Positions 17,949 to 26,285 of a DNA stretch of 64,000 nucleotides are shown here, piece after piece. This stretch comes from Leptothrix cholodnii SP-6 (GTDB lineage Bacteria; Pseudomonadota; Gammaproteobacteria; Burkholderiales; Burkholderiaceae_C). How positions within the stretch are numbered: position 1 is the first letter of the stretch; every line of letters begins with the position of its first letter. A program made the translations under genes and the position numbers. The stretch covers positions 1,922,001-1,986,000 of the forward strand of contig NC_010524.1 of NCBI RefSeq assembly GCF_000019785.1. Reading direction: 5' to 3'. The notes under the pieces were generated by a model, which searched no databases, was not told the origin of the DNA, and worked only from the letters and a program-made list of their open reading frames with translations.

Positions 17949-18787
17949 GTCACTACCTTCAGGCCATGTGGGCGATCGTCGCCCGCGAGCTCGCCAAGTT
18001 CATGCGCCAGACCGGCCGGCTGGTGTCGGCGCTGGTGCGTCCGCTGCTCTGGCTGGCGGTGTTCGCGGCGGGTTTTCGCAACGTCTTCGGCATGGCGATC
18101 GCCGAGCCCTACGACACCTACATCTCGTACGACGTCTACATCGCCCCCGGCCTGATCGGCATGGTGCTGCTGTTCAACGGCATGCAGTCGAGCCTGGCGA
18201 TGGTCTACGACCGCGAGATGGGCCTGATGCGCCTGCTGCTGACCGCGCCGCTGCCGCGGCCGTGGATCCTGCTGAGCAAGCTGGTGGCCACCGCGGTGCT
18301 TTCACTGGTGCAGGCCGCGGCCTTCGTGGCGATCGCCTGGCTGCTGGGCACCGAGCTGCCAATCTGGGGCACGCAGACACCGCACGTGCTGCTGGCCGCG
18401 GTGGCCGGCGCGCTGATGCTGGGCTCGCTGGGGCTGCTGCTGTCGGTGCACATCAAGCAGCTGGAAAACTTTGCCGGCACGATGAACTTCGTGATCTTCC
18501 CGATGTACTTCATGTCGACCGCGCTCTACCCGCTGTGGAAGCTGGAGGAGTCGGGCGCCGACTGGGTCTACCAGATCGCCCGTTTCAACCCGTTCACGCA
18601 CGCGGTCGAGTGGCTGCGCTTCGCGCTGTACGGCCAGGATCCGGGCCTGTCGCCGTACATCGTGCTGGCCACGCTGGCGCTGTGTTTCGGTCTCGCCAGC
18701 TGGGGTTACGACCCGCAGCGCGGTTTCGGCCAGCTCGCCAAGCGCGGTGGTGGCGGCAATGGTGGCCCGCCCGGCGCCGGGGGCTGA
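17945..18787 (+). CDS. ABC-2 type permease, PedC-like
   Basis: A 280-residue ABC-2 membrane protein with six hydrophobic stretches (for example PLLWLAVFAAGF, LIGMVLLFNGMQSS, VIFPMYFMSTALYPLWKLEE, IVLATLALCFGLASWGYDP). The motif YDREMGLMRLLLTAPLPR is the coupling region of the NodJ/DrrB group. It overlaps the preceding gene by four bases (ATGA). The same gene order (ATPase, propeller, binding protein, permease) accompanies PQQ alcohol dehydrogenases in Pseudomonas ped clusters. A Gly-rich tail ends four bases before the next gene. Confidence 0.9.
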   Translation: MSHYLQAMWAIVARELAKFMRQTGRLVSALVRPLLWLAVFAAGFRNVFGMAIAEPYDTYISYDVYIAPGLIGMVLLFNGMQSSLAMVYDREMGLMRLLLTAPLPRPWILLSKLVATAVLSLVQAAAFVAIAWLLGTELPIWGTQTPHVLLAAVAGALMLGSLGLLLSVHIKQLENFAGTMNFVIFPMYFMSTALYPLWKLEESGADWVYQIARFNPFTHAVEWLRFALYGQDPGLSPYIVLATLALCFGLASWGYDPQRGFGQLAKRGGGGNGGPPGAGG

Positions 18788-18791
18788 CGCC

Positions 18792-19517
18792 ATGAAGATC
18801 TGGTCGATGCTGCGGGCGTGTTCCCGCGTCGAGGCGGGCTTGCCGGCCGATTTCCGCCCCGATGTCGGGCTCGGCGGCGGCGACATCGCCGCGCTCGCCC
18901 AGCGCCTGTTCTGGGCCTGGGCGCTGATGGCCGGCGTGGCGCTGTTCGGTGCCTGGTGGATGCAGCGCCACGGCTGGTGGCGGGCGCTGGTCGACGGCGA
19001 TCCGAGCGGCATCAGCGTGGTGATCGCGGTGCTGGCGGTGGTCGTTACCGGCTGGTGCGGCCTGCGCGCCTGGCGGCTGCAGGGCGAATCGCGGCCCGGC
19101 GCCGGCCACTGGCGCGCCGCCTATCTCGCCGATCTGCGTGCCGGCCACGATCACGCCAGCGCGCTGCTGTCCGAGCGCACCCACGGCCCGCACGAAACCG
19201 CCTGGTGGTTTGCCGCCGCGGCGATCAAGCTCGGGCTGCTCGGCACGGTGGTCGGCTTCATCCTGATGTCGTCGCAGCTGGGCAAGAGCCAGAGCTTCGA
19301 GCTGGCCGAGGTGCAGCAGCTGCTGCAGCTGATGACCGGCGGCATGGCGATCGCGCTCTACACCACGCTGGTCGGGCTGGTGGCCAACCTGTGGCTGGGG
19401 CTGCAACTGCTGCTGCTCGACCGCCTGGCCGACCGGCTGGCGGCCGACATCCTGGCTGATGGCACCACGGTCCGCGCCGCAGCGGCCGTGCGGCCGGCAG
19501 GCGCGGGAGCCCTCTGA
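18792..19517 (+). CDS. MotA/TolQ/ExbB-like proton-channel family protein
   Basis: A 241-residue membrane protein. Three or four helices are visible: about 37-56, 70-90, then a pair at about 140-160 and 182-210. The paired C-terminal helices carry KLGLLGTVVGFILMSSQL and LMTGGMAIALYTTLVGLVANLWL, matching the TolQ/ExbB signature (GLLGTVxGxI and AL-TTxxGLxxAI). In this family such proteins form a proton-driven stator with an ExbD/TolR partner; the partner is the next gene, overlapping by one base. There is no TonB-, TolA- or MotB-like peptidoglycan-binding gene beside them. Starts four bases after the PedC-like gene, so it is in the same operon. Confidence 0.82.
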   Translation: MKIWSMLRACSRVEAGLPADFRPDVGLGGGDIAALAQRLFWAWALMAGVALFGAWWMQRHGWWRALVDGDPSGISVVIAVLAVVVTGWCGLRAWRLQGESRPGAGHWRAAYLADLRAGHDHASALLSERTHGPHETAWWFAAAAIKLGLLGTVVGFILMSSQLGKSQSFELAEVQQLLQLMTGGMAIALYTTLVGLVANLWLGLQLLLLDRLADRLAADILADGTTVRAAAAVRPAGAGAL

Positions 19518-20119
19518 TGGCCGTGCTGCGCGCGCGCCGGTTCGACGAGATCGATCCGTTCAGCGACCTGCTGTTCAACACGCTGCTGATCTTCGTGATG
19601 CTGTTTGCCGTCGCGCTGATCGCCATGAATCCGAAGGCCAAGAGCGGCGTGATCGACGCCAAGGCCGAGTTCATCATCACCGTGACCTGGGCCGACCTGA
19701 ACCCCAACGACATCGACACCTGGGTCGAGGATCCGGCCGGCAACCGGGTCTGGTTCCGCCAGCGCGAGGGTGGCCTGATGCACCTCGACCGCGACGACCG
19801 CGGCGTGGCCAACGACACGCTGGTGATCAACGGCCAGCAGGTGGTCAATCCGCTCAACCAGGAGGTGGTGACGGTGCGCGGCTACGCACCGGGCGAATAC
19901 ACCGTCAACGTCTTCTATTACGAGAGCAAGAACGGCGAGCCGGTACCGGTCAACGTGTCGGTGGTCAAGGTCAACCCGCGCGCCGAGGTGGTTTTCTACG
20001 GCACCGTCAACCTGGCGCGCAAGGGCGACGAGGCCACCGCGGTGCGTTTCAACCTCGATCGCGAAGGCGGCGTGACCTCGGTCAACACGCTGACCAAGAC
20101 GCTGGTCGAGCGGATCTGA
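19517..20119 (+). CDS. ExbD/TolR-like one-helix protein with a periplasmic domain
   Basis: A 200-residue protein with a single N-terminal helix (about 18-38, DLLFNTLLIFVMLFAVALIA). The start FDEIDPFSDLLFNTLLIF resembles the FDP-F-DLLF opening of ExbD-like subunits, with an acidic residue ahead of the helix that could serve proton transfer. The periplasmic part is not the usual small ExbD domain; it looks like a beta-sandwich (TVTWADLNPNDIDTWVEDPA, VRGYAPGEYTVNVFYYES), reminiscent of DUF2135-type carbohydrate or matrix-binding domains. Coupled to the channel gene (TGATG). This pairing suggests an energised device that acts on something in the periplasm other than TonB. Confidence 0.72.
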   Translation: MAVLRARRFDEIDPFSDLLFNTLLIFVMLFAVALIAMNPKAKSGVIDAKAEFIITVTWADLNPNDIDTWVEDPAGNRVWFRQREGGLMHLDRDDRGVANDTLVINGQQVVNPLNQEVVTVRGYAPGEYTVNVFYYESKNGEPVPVNVSVVKVNPRAEVVFYGTVNLARKGDEATAVRFNLDREGGVTSVNTLTKTLVERI

Positions 20120-20122
20120 GCC

Positions 20123-20164
20123 ATGAAATTGAACAAGACAACAATGAAGGACATCCGGCGATGA
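20123..20164 (+). CDS. Possible 13-codon leader ORF
   Basis: ATG at 20123 opens MKLNKTTMKDIRR and stops at TGA 20162-20164, overlapping the next gene's ATG in an ATGA junction. Its codons are AT-rich and unlike the neighbours. It could couple translation of the next gene or be a chance frame. No ribosome site strong enough to be decisive is seen (GAGCC before the ATG). Confidence 0.3.
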   Translation: MKLNKTTMKDIRR

Positions 20165-20661
20165 CGTCGACCGATGCGGTGCTGTGGGCCTTCGTGGCCG
20201 TGTTGTTCGTGCTGGGGCTGGCACTGGTGGCGTCGCGCTGGCCGGTCTGGGCCAAGGCGCTGCTGGTCGCGCTGGTGACGCTGCTCTATTTCTGGAGCGA
20301 CCAGGCGCTCGAGGAGGTCTGGGGCTGGCCGAGCCGGCATGCGCTGCCCGAGCGTTTCGTGCTGCTGGCGGCGGTGATCGAGGAGCCGGCCAAGGGCCGC
20401 GAGGGCGCGCTGTTCGTCTGGGTCAACGCGATCGAGAACGGCAAGCCGGCCGCCCAGCCGCGCGCCTATCGGCTGCCGTACAGCAAGGATCTGCACGCGC
20501 TGCTCAACGAGGGCATGAAGAAGGTGCGCCAGGGTGTCAGCCAGATGGGCAGCGCCGACCCGAAACGTGGCCCCAAGGGCCTGAGCTGGTTGCGCCCGGG
20601 CGCCGACGAGCAGAACGTCAAGATCCGCGACCTGCCGATGCCGCAGCTGCCTGAAAAATGA
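20161..20661 (+). CDS. Conserved-context hypothetical membrane protein
   Basis: A 166-residue protein with two N-terminal helices (about 5-25 and 30-48: AVLWAFVAVLFVLGLALVA and WAKALLVALVTLLYFWSD), followed by a soluble part rich in basic residues and Gly-Pro-Lys turns (KRGPKGLSWLRPGADEQ). I do not recognise a family. Placed between the ExbD-like and lipoprotein genes, with a four-base overlap at its end, it is most likely a component of that module. Confidence 0.7.
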   Translation: MTSTDAVLWAFVAVLFVLGLALVASRWPVWAKALLVALVTLLYFWSDQALEEVWGWPSRHALPERFVLLAAVIEEPAKGREGALFVWVNAIENGKPAAQPRAYRLPYSKDLHALLNEGMKKVRQGVSQMGSADPKRGPKGLSWLRPGADEQNVKIRDLPMPQLPEK

Positions 20662-21434
20662 ACCGCGCCGCTGTTCAAGGATCCAACGATCGGACGTCGC
20701 GGCTGCGGGGCGCGAGGCCATCGGCGCTCGGGCTGGCCGGGGCGATGGTGTTCGGCCTCGCCGTCGGGCTGGGTGGCTGCAGCAGCGAGCCGGCGGGCGA
20801 GTCGTACTTTCCGCTCGAGGCCGGTCGCAGCTGGACCTACCGGCTCAGCAGCGAGTGGGAGAACAACACCCGCGAGAGCGAAACCGTCGCGTTGAGCAAC
20901 CAGGGTCGCGACGGCGCATTGGAGAGCGGCTCGGCCTGGCGGCGGCGCAGCGATTCGGGCATCGACTACTGGCTGCGTGCCGACGACAGCGGCATCTACC
21001 GCGTCGCCAGCAAGACCGACCTCGATGCCGATCCCAAGCCCGACGAACAGCCTCGCTTCGTGCTCAAGGCGCCGATCGCCGCGGGCACGAGCTGGCAGGC
21101 GAGCACGACCACCTATCTGCTGCGCCGCAACAACGAGTTCCCGCCCGAGATCCGCCACAGTCACCCGGCGGTGCCGATGACCTACACGATCGAGGCACTG
21201 GCGCAGAAGGTCGAGACGCCGGCCGGCCGCTTCGACGACTGCCTGCGTGTGCGTGGCGAGGCGATGCTGAAACTGTTTGCCGACCCGGTGGTCGGTTGGC
21301 GCGACATGCCGCTCGCCACGCTCGAGTGGTATTGCCGCGGGGTCGGGCTGGTGCGCGTGCAGCGCAGCGAGCCGGCCAACTCGACCTTCCTGCTGGGCGG
21401 CGTGATGACGATGGAGTTGATGTCATGGCAATGA
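20658..21434 (+). CDS. Putative lipoprotein of the channel module
   Basis: A 258-residue lipoprotein: a long N-region and hydrophobic core end in the lipobox VGLGGCSSEP (Cys about 42). The mature domain is beta-rich, with ESYFPLEAGRSWTYRLSSEW near the start and ETPAGRFDDCLRVRGEAM later. These match small 'TapB-like/DUF3108-like' secreted proteins in layout, but I cannot assign a family. The ATG overlaps the previous stop (ATGA). Confidence 0.72.
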   Translation: MNRAAVQGSNDRTSRLRGARPSALGLAGAMVFGLAVGLGGCSSEPAGESYFPLEAGRSWTYRLSSEWENNTRESETVALSNQGRDGALESGSAWRRRSDSGIDYWLRADDSGIYRVASKTDLDADPKPDEQPRFVLKAPIAAGTSWQASTTTYLLRRNNEFPPEIRHSHPAVPMTYTIEALAQKVETPAGRFDDCLRVRGEAMLKLFADPVVGWRDMPLATLEWYCRGVGLVRVQRSEPANSTFLLGGVMTMELMSWQ

Positions 21435-22420
21435 TGAATCGCCGCCGCGTGCTCGGCTTGATGGGTGCGGCGGCCTTTGCGCCCGCCAGTGCGCGCGTGA
21501 TGGCGCAGGCCAGCGCGCCGAGCGACCCGTTTCCGAGCCGCCCGATCACGCTGTGGGTGCCGTGGCCGGCCGGCGGCGCCACCGACCTGACGATGCGCCT
21601 GCTCGCCGAACTCGCCAGCCAGCGCCTGGGCCAGCGCGTGCTGATCGAAAACCGCGCCGGCGCCGGCGGCACGCTGGCCATGCCGGTGCTGCAGCAGGCC
21701 GCGCCCGACGGCTACACCATCGCCCAGCTGCCGCAGCCCGCGCTGCGCGCGCCGCACATCCAACGTCTGCTGTGGGATCCGATCCGCGACACCACGCCGA
21801 TCATCCAGCTCACCGGCGTGACCTTCGGCATCGTCGTGCCGGCGGCCAGCGCGCTGCACGGCGTCGACGACGTGTTCGCCTACGCCCGCGCCAACCCGGG
21901 CCGCATCACCATCGCCACCAACGGCGTGGGCACCACCCCGCACGTGGTGATGGACGAACTGTTCGCGCGCCGCGGGCTGACCTACGTGCACGTGCCGTAC
22001 AAGGGCACCTCCGAGCAGATGCTGGCGGTGTCGTCCGGGCAGGTGATGGTGGGTGTCAATTCCAACGGCTTCGCGCCCTTCGTCGACAACGGCGCCCTGC
22101 GCCTGCTGGCCACCTTCGGCGAGCACCGCACCAAGCGCTGGCCGCAGGTGCCCACGCTCAAGGAACTCGGCCACGGCATCGTCGCCACCTCGCCCTACGG
22201 TCTGGTCGGCCCGAGCGGCATGGCGCCGGCGGTGGTCAAGGTGCTGCACGACGCCTTCCGCAGCGCCATGAACGACCCGGCACATGTGGCCGAACTGGCC
22301 AAGTACGACCAGACGCTCGACTATCTCGGCCCCGAGGACTACGGTCGCGCGCTGCGCGAGGCCTTTGCGGCCGAGAAGCGCACCGTCGAGCGCCTCGGCC
22401 TGGCCAAGGGCGGCGGCTGA
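21425..22420 (+). CDS. Tripartite tricarboxylate transporter substrate-binding protein (Bug family)
   Basis: A 331-residue Bug/TctC-type periplasmic receptor. Signal peptide with twin Arg (NRRRVLGLMGAAAFAPASARVMAQ). Signature segments: PITLWVPWPAGGATDLTMRL, NRAGAGGTLAMPVLQQAAPD and VPYKGTSEQMLAVSSGQV. The ATG at 21425 is favoured by GGAG upstream and overlaps the lipoprotein gene by ten bases; ATGs at 21431 and 21434 are possible. As usual for betaproteobacterial Bug proteins no TctA/TctB genes are adjacent. Ligand unknown. Confidence 0.88.
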   Translation: MAMMNRRRVLGLMGAAAFAPASARVMAQASAPSDPFPSRPITLWVPWPAGGATDLTMRLLAELASQRLGQRVLIENRAGAGGTLAMPVLQQAAPDGYTIAQLPQPALRAPHIQRLLWDPIRDTTPIIQLTGVTFGIVVPAASALHGVDDVFAYARANPGRITIATNGVGTTPHVVMDELFARRGLTYVHVPYKGTSEQMLAVSSGQVMVGVNSNGFAPFVDNGALRLLATFGEHRTKRWPQVPTLKELGHGIVATSPYGLVGPSGMAPAVVKVLHDAFRSAMNDPAHVAELAKYDQTLDYLGPEDYGRALREAFAAEKRTVERLGLAKGGG

Positions 22421-22455
22421 AACGGTCTCGCCACGATCCCTCACGAAAGCCTGCC

Positions 22456-23091
22456 ATGACGTTCGACGCCCCCTCGGTCTGTTCATCGGCGGAGGTATCC
22501 GCACGTCACCGGGCTGCGACGCCTGGCACCGGCCTGCGGCTTGTCACCCGATGGCTGGGTGCGTTGAGCCTGACCCTGCCGCTGCTGGCCAGCGCCTGGG
22601 AGCTGCAGGGCGTCAAGTCCCTCACCGTGCGCCCACGTGACCAGGCGCCGATCCGGATCGGCAGTGTCACCTTCGAGCCGCGCGGCGACGGCCGGGTGGC
22701 GTTTCGCATCGAGCTCGACCACGCGCAGTTCACCGACCACTTCCTGTCGATGAAGGAGTTCAAGTGCCTCGACGGTCGGGTCGAGATCGCCTGCCACGTG
22801 CCGTACCCCTACGCGCAGCCCGGCACCGTCGCCGCCGACGACCTGGCCTGGCTCGAGCACAGCCTGCTGTTTCTCTACAAGCTGCCGACCGATTTCGGCG
22901 CCAAGTTGTGGAACGGCCTGTACTTCCGCTTCGAGCGCAGCGCGCAGGGGCTGGTCGGGCGCCCGCAGGCGGTCGACCTCAATCTCATCAGCGCGCCGCC
23001 GGCTCAGCTGAACATCCCGCCCTACCGGCCTGCGCTGCGCGACGACATCGCGCCCGGCGCCCGCTGGATCGAGTCGGTGACGATCGAATAG
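22456..23091 (+). CDS. Secreted hypothetical protein
   Basis: A 211-residue protein with an unusually long N-terminal region before the hydrophobic signal core (about 31-48, WLGALSLTLPLLASAW), so the true start may be further in. The mature part is beta-rich (GSVTFEPRGDGRVAFRIELD, HFLSMKEFKCLDGRVEIACH with two Cys). No family recognised. It is the last gene of the co-directional array that began at 14140. Confidence 0.65.
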   Translation: MTFDAPSVCSSAEVSARHRAATPGTGLRLVTRWLGALSLTLPLLASAWELQGVKSLTVRPRDQAPIRIGSVTFEPRGDGRVAFRIELDHAQFTDHFLSMKEFKCLDGRVEIACHVPYPYAQPGTVAADDLAWLEHSLLFLYKLPTDFGAKLWNGLYFRFERSAQGLVGRPQAVDLNLISAPPAQLNIPPYRPALRDDIAPGARWIESVTIE

Positions 23092-23119
23092 GCGCCGGCT
23101 GCGCGCGACCGGGCGCGTT

Positions 23120-24004
23120 TCAGCCGCGCCCGCGCTCGCGCATGCGGGCCAGGGGCGATGCCACGGCGCGGCTCTTGTCGCTGCGATCGCGCAGACGCAC
23201 GCGCCGCATGTCCGCTTCCATCTGGCCGACACGGTCGCGCAGCACCTGCGCCTGCGCCTCCAGCCGGCTGTAGGACTGCACCTGCGCGACCCGCTCGGCC
23301 TGGGCGCGGGCGCGTTCGTCGGCCAGGGCTTGATCGGCCTGCTGGCGTGTCTCGCGGGCGAGCTGCTCGGCGCGCGCACGGGCCTGGCGCTCGCGGTCCA
23401 TGTCGGCGGCGGCGCGGCGCTCGGCCTGCACGGCGCGGTCGACGGCCGCAGCCAGATCGGCGCGATGGGTCTCGTCCTGGGTGGTCAGCCGCGCGGCGAT
23501 CGCGGCCTGCTCGCCGACCAGGCGATCGATTTCGCGCTGCGATGCCTCGGCGCGCTCGGCGTGCGCAGCTTCGGCACCGGCCGCAGCCAGCCGCAGCGCC
23601 TGCAGCGTGGCCTCGGCGGTTTCGGCACGGCTGCGCAATGACCGTGCCTCTGAAACCGCCGCATCGCGTTCGGCCTCGGCGGCGCGCGCGCGCACGTCGG
23701 CTTCGCCGCGAGCCAGCGCGAGCGCGGACTCCCAGAAATGCCGCGCCGCCTGCATCACCGGCTCGGGCACGTCCGGCGGCGCGCTGAAAGCCAGCGGATC
23801 GGCGATGCGCGAGCCCAGGCGCGCAAACCAGCTTTCGAGGTGCGGGCTGACCGTGTTCGGCGAGCCGCGGCCGATCTGCATGCGCACCCGTTCGATCGTC
23901 GGCCGAGCGCCTGCGAGCAGCAGGGCATCGGCGGCGGCCCAGACGTCCTGTTCGGTGATGCCACGCGGCGTCTTGCCAGGGTGATTCAGGTGTGTCGTGC
24001 GCAT
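23120..24004 (-). CDS. KfrA-like DNA-binding coiled-coil protein
   Basis: A 294-residue protein. The N-terminus (about 10-105) fits the KfrA_N helix-turn-helix region: GITEQDVWAAADALLLAGAR, PTIERVRMQIGRGSPNTVSP. The remainder, about 110-285, is an almost uninterrupted Ala/Glu/Arg-rich coiled coil. KfrA of IncP plasmids is a DNA-binding autoregulator forming filaments; chromosomal relatives are common in Burkholderiales. ATG at 24002-24004 chosen; a TTG seven codons upstream is an alternative. It is divergent from a tyrosine recombinase across a short AT-rich gap containing inverted repeats. Confidence 0.82.
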   Translation of the reverse strand: MRTTHLNHPGKTPRGITEQDVWAAADALLLAGARPTIERVRMQIGRGSPNTVSPHLESWFARLGSRIADPLAFSAPPDVPEPVMQAARHFWESALALARGEADVRARAAEAERDAAVSEARSLRSRAETAEATLQALRLAAAGAEAAHAERAEASQREIDRLVGEQAAIAARLTTQDETHRADLAAAVDRAVQAERRAAADMDRERQARARAEQLARETRQQADQALADERARAQAERVAQVQSYSRLEAQAQVLRDRVGQMEADMRRVRLRDRSDKSRAVASPLARMRERGRG

Positions 24005-24025
24005 CGTGATTTCGTTGCCTGCCAA

Positions 24026-24132
24026 TCGGTCTTTACTAACGATAATTGAAGCTTATCGATGGTTGTATGGATTTGATGTTTTGTATCTTACATTGCACAT
24101 ATGAAATCATACATTAAACACACGGGATCCCG
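24026..24132. promoter_or_regulatory. AT-rich divergent intergenic region between kfrA-like and integrase genes
   Basis: This gap is far richer in A+T than anything nearby. CGATAA (24040-24045) and TTATCG (24053-24058) form an inverted repeat with a 7-nt spacer, and TGTAT/ATACA copies occur at about 24082-24115. KfrA proteins repress their own promoters by binding palindromes close to the start, so this is a likely operator/promoter zone for both genes. It might also be a recombination site for the integrase. Confidence 0.5.
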
Positions 24133-25338
24133 ATGGCTCCCAGCATGACGCCGCCGCCGATCGATCCGCACGCCGATCGGGTCGTCCTCCGGCCGGACGA
24201 CGCCACGCCGGTGTTGCTGCCCGACGAGTTGCCCGACAGCGCGCTGGCCGCGGTGCGGGCGCTGCTGGATCAGGGCGAGTCGCCGAACACGGTGCGCAGC
24301 TACCGCTCGGGGCTGCGCTACTGGGCGGCGTGGTTCAGCCTGCGCTACGGACGGCCGCTGGCCTTGCCGCTGCCGGTGACGGTGGTGCTGCAGTTCGTCG
24401 TCGACCACGCCCAGCGGCTCGATGAAGCCGGCCGGCTGGTGCACGAGTTGCCCGTGGCGGTCGACGCCGCGCTGGTCGCTGCCGGGCACAAGGCCGCGGA
24501 GGGCGCGCCGACGCTGGCCACGCTGGTGCACCGGATCAGCGTGCTGTCGAAGCTGCATCAGCTGCAGGGGCTGCCCAATCCCTGCAGCGACGGCCGGGTG
24601 CGCGAGCTGCTGTCGCGTACGCGCCGGGGTTATGCACGCCGCGGCGCGCAGCAGATCAACGCCAAGCCGGCGCTGACCCGCGAGGCGCTGGAACGGCTGC
24701 TGGCCACCTGCGACGACTCGCTGGCGGGGCGGCGCGACCGGGCGCTGCTGCTGTTCGCATTCGCCAGCGGCGGGCGGCGGCGCTCGGAGGTCACGGCCGC
24801 CACGCTCGAGAACACCCGGCGCGTGGGCTCGGCGCTGGCCGGTGCGCCCGCGGCGGGCTGGATCTATCAGATGGGCGTGTCGAAGTCGAATCAGGCCGGG
24901 CTCGCGCGTGCCGACGGCCACAAGCCGATCGTCGGCCGGGCGGCCGAGGCGCTGGAGGCGTGGCTGGACGCCTGGCGCACCTGGGCCGCGGCGGCGGGTG
25001 CGCCGGCGCCGGCCGGGCCGATCTTCCGCCGTGTGCGCAAGGCCTTGCCGGCGGGCGCGGTGGCCGAGCCGCTGACACCGCAGTCGGTGCGCGACATCGT
25101 GCGCCGGCGCTGCGCCCTGGCGGGTCTGGACGAGGGCTTTTCGGCCCACTCGCTGCGCTCGGGTTTCGTCACCGAAGCGGCGGCGCAGAACATCCCGATG
25201 GCCGAGACGATGGCGCTGACGGGGCATCGCTCGCCGGCGTCGGTGCTGGGCTACTTCCGCAAGGGCGAGGTGCTGAACATGCGCGGGGCCAGCCTGCTGG
25301 ACGCCGACGCGCAGGCCGACAACAAGAAGAAGCCGTGA
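24133..25338 (+). CDS. Tyrosine recombinase / site-specific integrase
   Basis: A 401-residue phage-integrase-family protein. The N-terminal SAM-like core-binding domain (about 35-165) includes SPNTVRSYRSGLRYWAAWFS. The catalytic domain has the complete set: Arg at about 216 in GGRRRSEV, Lys 251, H339-x-x-R342 in HSLRSGF, H365 in TGHRS and nucleophile Tyr 374 in VLGYFR. It is thus probably active. No excisionase, phage or transposon genes, and no tRNA with a duplicated end, are seen around it. The partnership with a divergent kfrA-like gene suggests a resident chromosomal unit rather than a decaying prophage. Confidence 0.9.
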   Translation: MAPSMTPPPIDPHADRVVLRPDDATPVLLPDELPDSALAAVRALLDQGESPNTVRSYRSGLRYWAAWFSLRYGRPLALPLPVTVVLQFVVDHAQRLDEAGRLVHELPVAVDAALVAAGHKAAEGAPTLATLVHRISVLSKLHQLQGLPNPCSDGRVRELLSRTRRGYARRGAQQINAKPALTREALERLLATCDDSLAGRRDRALLLFAFASGGRRRSEVTAATLENTRRVGSALAGAPAAGWIYQMGVSKSNQAGLARADGHKPIVGRAAEALEAWLDAWRTWAAAAGAPAPAGPIFRRVRKALPAGAVAEPLTPQSVRDIVRRRCALAGLDEGFSAHSLRSGFVTEAAAQNIPMAETMALTGHRSPASVLGYFRKGEVLNMRGASLLDADAQADNKKKP

Positions 25339-25392
25339 GCCCCAGCCGGTCGTGCCGGGCGAGCTGCCACGGCGGTGCGCGGTCTCGGCGGC

Positions 25393-26061
25393 TCAGGGGC
25401 GGCCGAGGTTCAGCGTCCAGTAGCGGGTGCCGGATTCGCTGCGCGCGCAGCTCAGCGCCACCTCCCGGTAGGCCGTGCCCATGATGTTGACGCAGTGTCC
25501 GGGGCTGGCCATCCAGGCGCTCAGCACCGCGGCGACGCTGGTTTGCCCGGCGGCGATGTTTTCGGCCAATGTCGACCACTCGTAGCCGACGGCGTCGACG
25601 CGGTTTTGCAGCGTCAGGCCTTCCGGGCTGGTGTGGCTGAAATAGTTGCGGCTGGCCATGTCGGTGCTGTGGCCGGCGGCGGCGTCGAACAGCACGGCGT
25701 TCCAGGTCAGCGGACCGGCCGCGCCGAAGCTGCCTTTGCTGCCGCAGCTTTGCGCCGAGGCGCGCAGCGCGTTGATCCCGGCGATCAGCTGTGCGCGCAG
25801 CTGCGTGTTGCCGCAGGTGGTGTCGGTGCTCAGGCTGACGCTGGCGGCGCTGGCGGTGTCGCTGCCGACGGCGATGGTGGCGCCGGTGTCGGCCGGTATC
25901 GCGCTGCCGGACCCGCCGGCCAGTGCAGCGCCGGCCGCCGTCGCGCCATCGGATCCGCCACCGCCGCATGCGGCGAGCGCCAGCGTGAACGTCAGTGCCA
26001 GGGTCAGCGCAGCGTGCCTGGATCGGGCGTGGATGGAGCGGTGGGCGGCGTCCGTTTTCAT
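25393..26061 (-). CDS. CAP (SCP/PR-1-like) domain lipoprotein
   Basis: A 222-residue exported protein. The signal ends in the lipobox LALAACGGGG (Cys about 32), followed by a Gly/Ser/Ala linker, then a CAP domain. The domain carries the expected motifs LTWNAVLFDAAAGHSTDMAS, NYFSHTSPEGLTLQNR with the conserved His, AENIAAG and SPGHCVNIMG, with the second conserved His. Bacterial CAP proteins are extracellular and mostly of unknown role. Start ATG at 26059-26061, just before the signal-peptide basic region. Confidence 0.87.
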   Translation of the reverse strand: MKTDAAHRSIHARSRHAALTLALTFTLALAACGGGGSDGATAAGAALAGGSGSAIPADTGATIAVGSDTASAASVSLSTDTTCGNTQLRAQLIAGINALRASAQSCGSKGSFGAAGPLTWNAVLFDAAAGHSTDMASRNYFSHTSPEGLTLQNRVDAVGYEWSTLAENIAAGQTSVAAVLSAWMASPGHCVNIMGTAYREVALSCARSESGTRYWTLNLGRP

Positions 26062-26097
26062 GGTGATCTTTTCTGGCGCAAGAGGCGGTCGGGGCGG

Positions 26098-26124
26098 GCA
26101 CGGAGCCGGTCCGGCGCTCCGTGC
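26098..26124. repeat. 9-bp perfect inverted repeat upstream of the CAP gene
   Basis: GCACGGAGC (26098-26106) and GCTCCGTGC (26116-26124) flank a 9-nt spacer about 40 bases upstream of the CAP-protein start. It could be an operator or mRNA leader stem. Confidence 0.4.
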
Positions 26125-26261
26125 AAGGCAACTTCTGGAGCCATTCTTGCGTCGCCGAAGGGGTCTTTTCCGGTGACCAGTCGTAAGCGGATATGCGGGC
26201 GTGCGTACGTCGCACCGCACCGATCGCACCCCCCTCGTTCGAGCGGGTGAGGTCGGCGAAA

Positions 26262-26285
26262 CGGTCGTGAAGTCGGTCACGACCG
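26262..26285. repeat. 9-bp perfect inverted repeat in the CAP-rlmJ gap
   Basis: CGGTCGTGA (26262-26270) and TCACGACCG (26277-26285) surround a 6-nt spacer in the 365-bp divergent gap between the CAP gene and rlmJ. The rest of this gap shows no gene and no clear promoter. Confidence 0.4.

Noticed and set aside
24133..25338. Integrase as a marker of a prophage or genomic island
   Set aside because: No phage structural genes, tRNA, or flanking direct repeats were seen; neighbours on both sides share the ordinary composition of the window.
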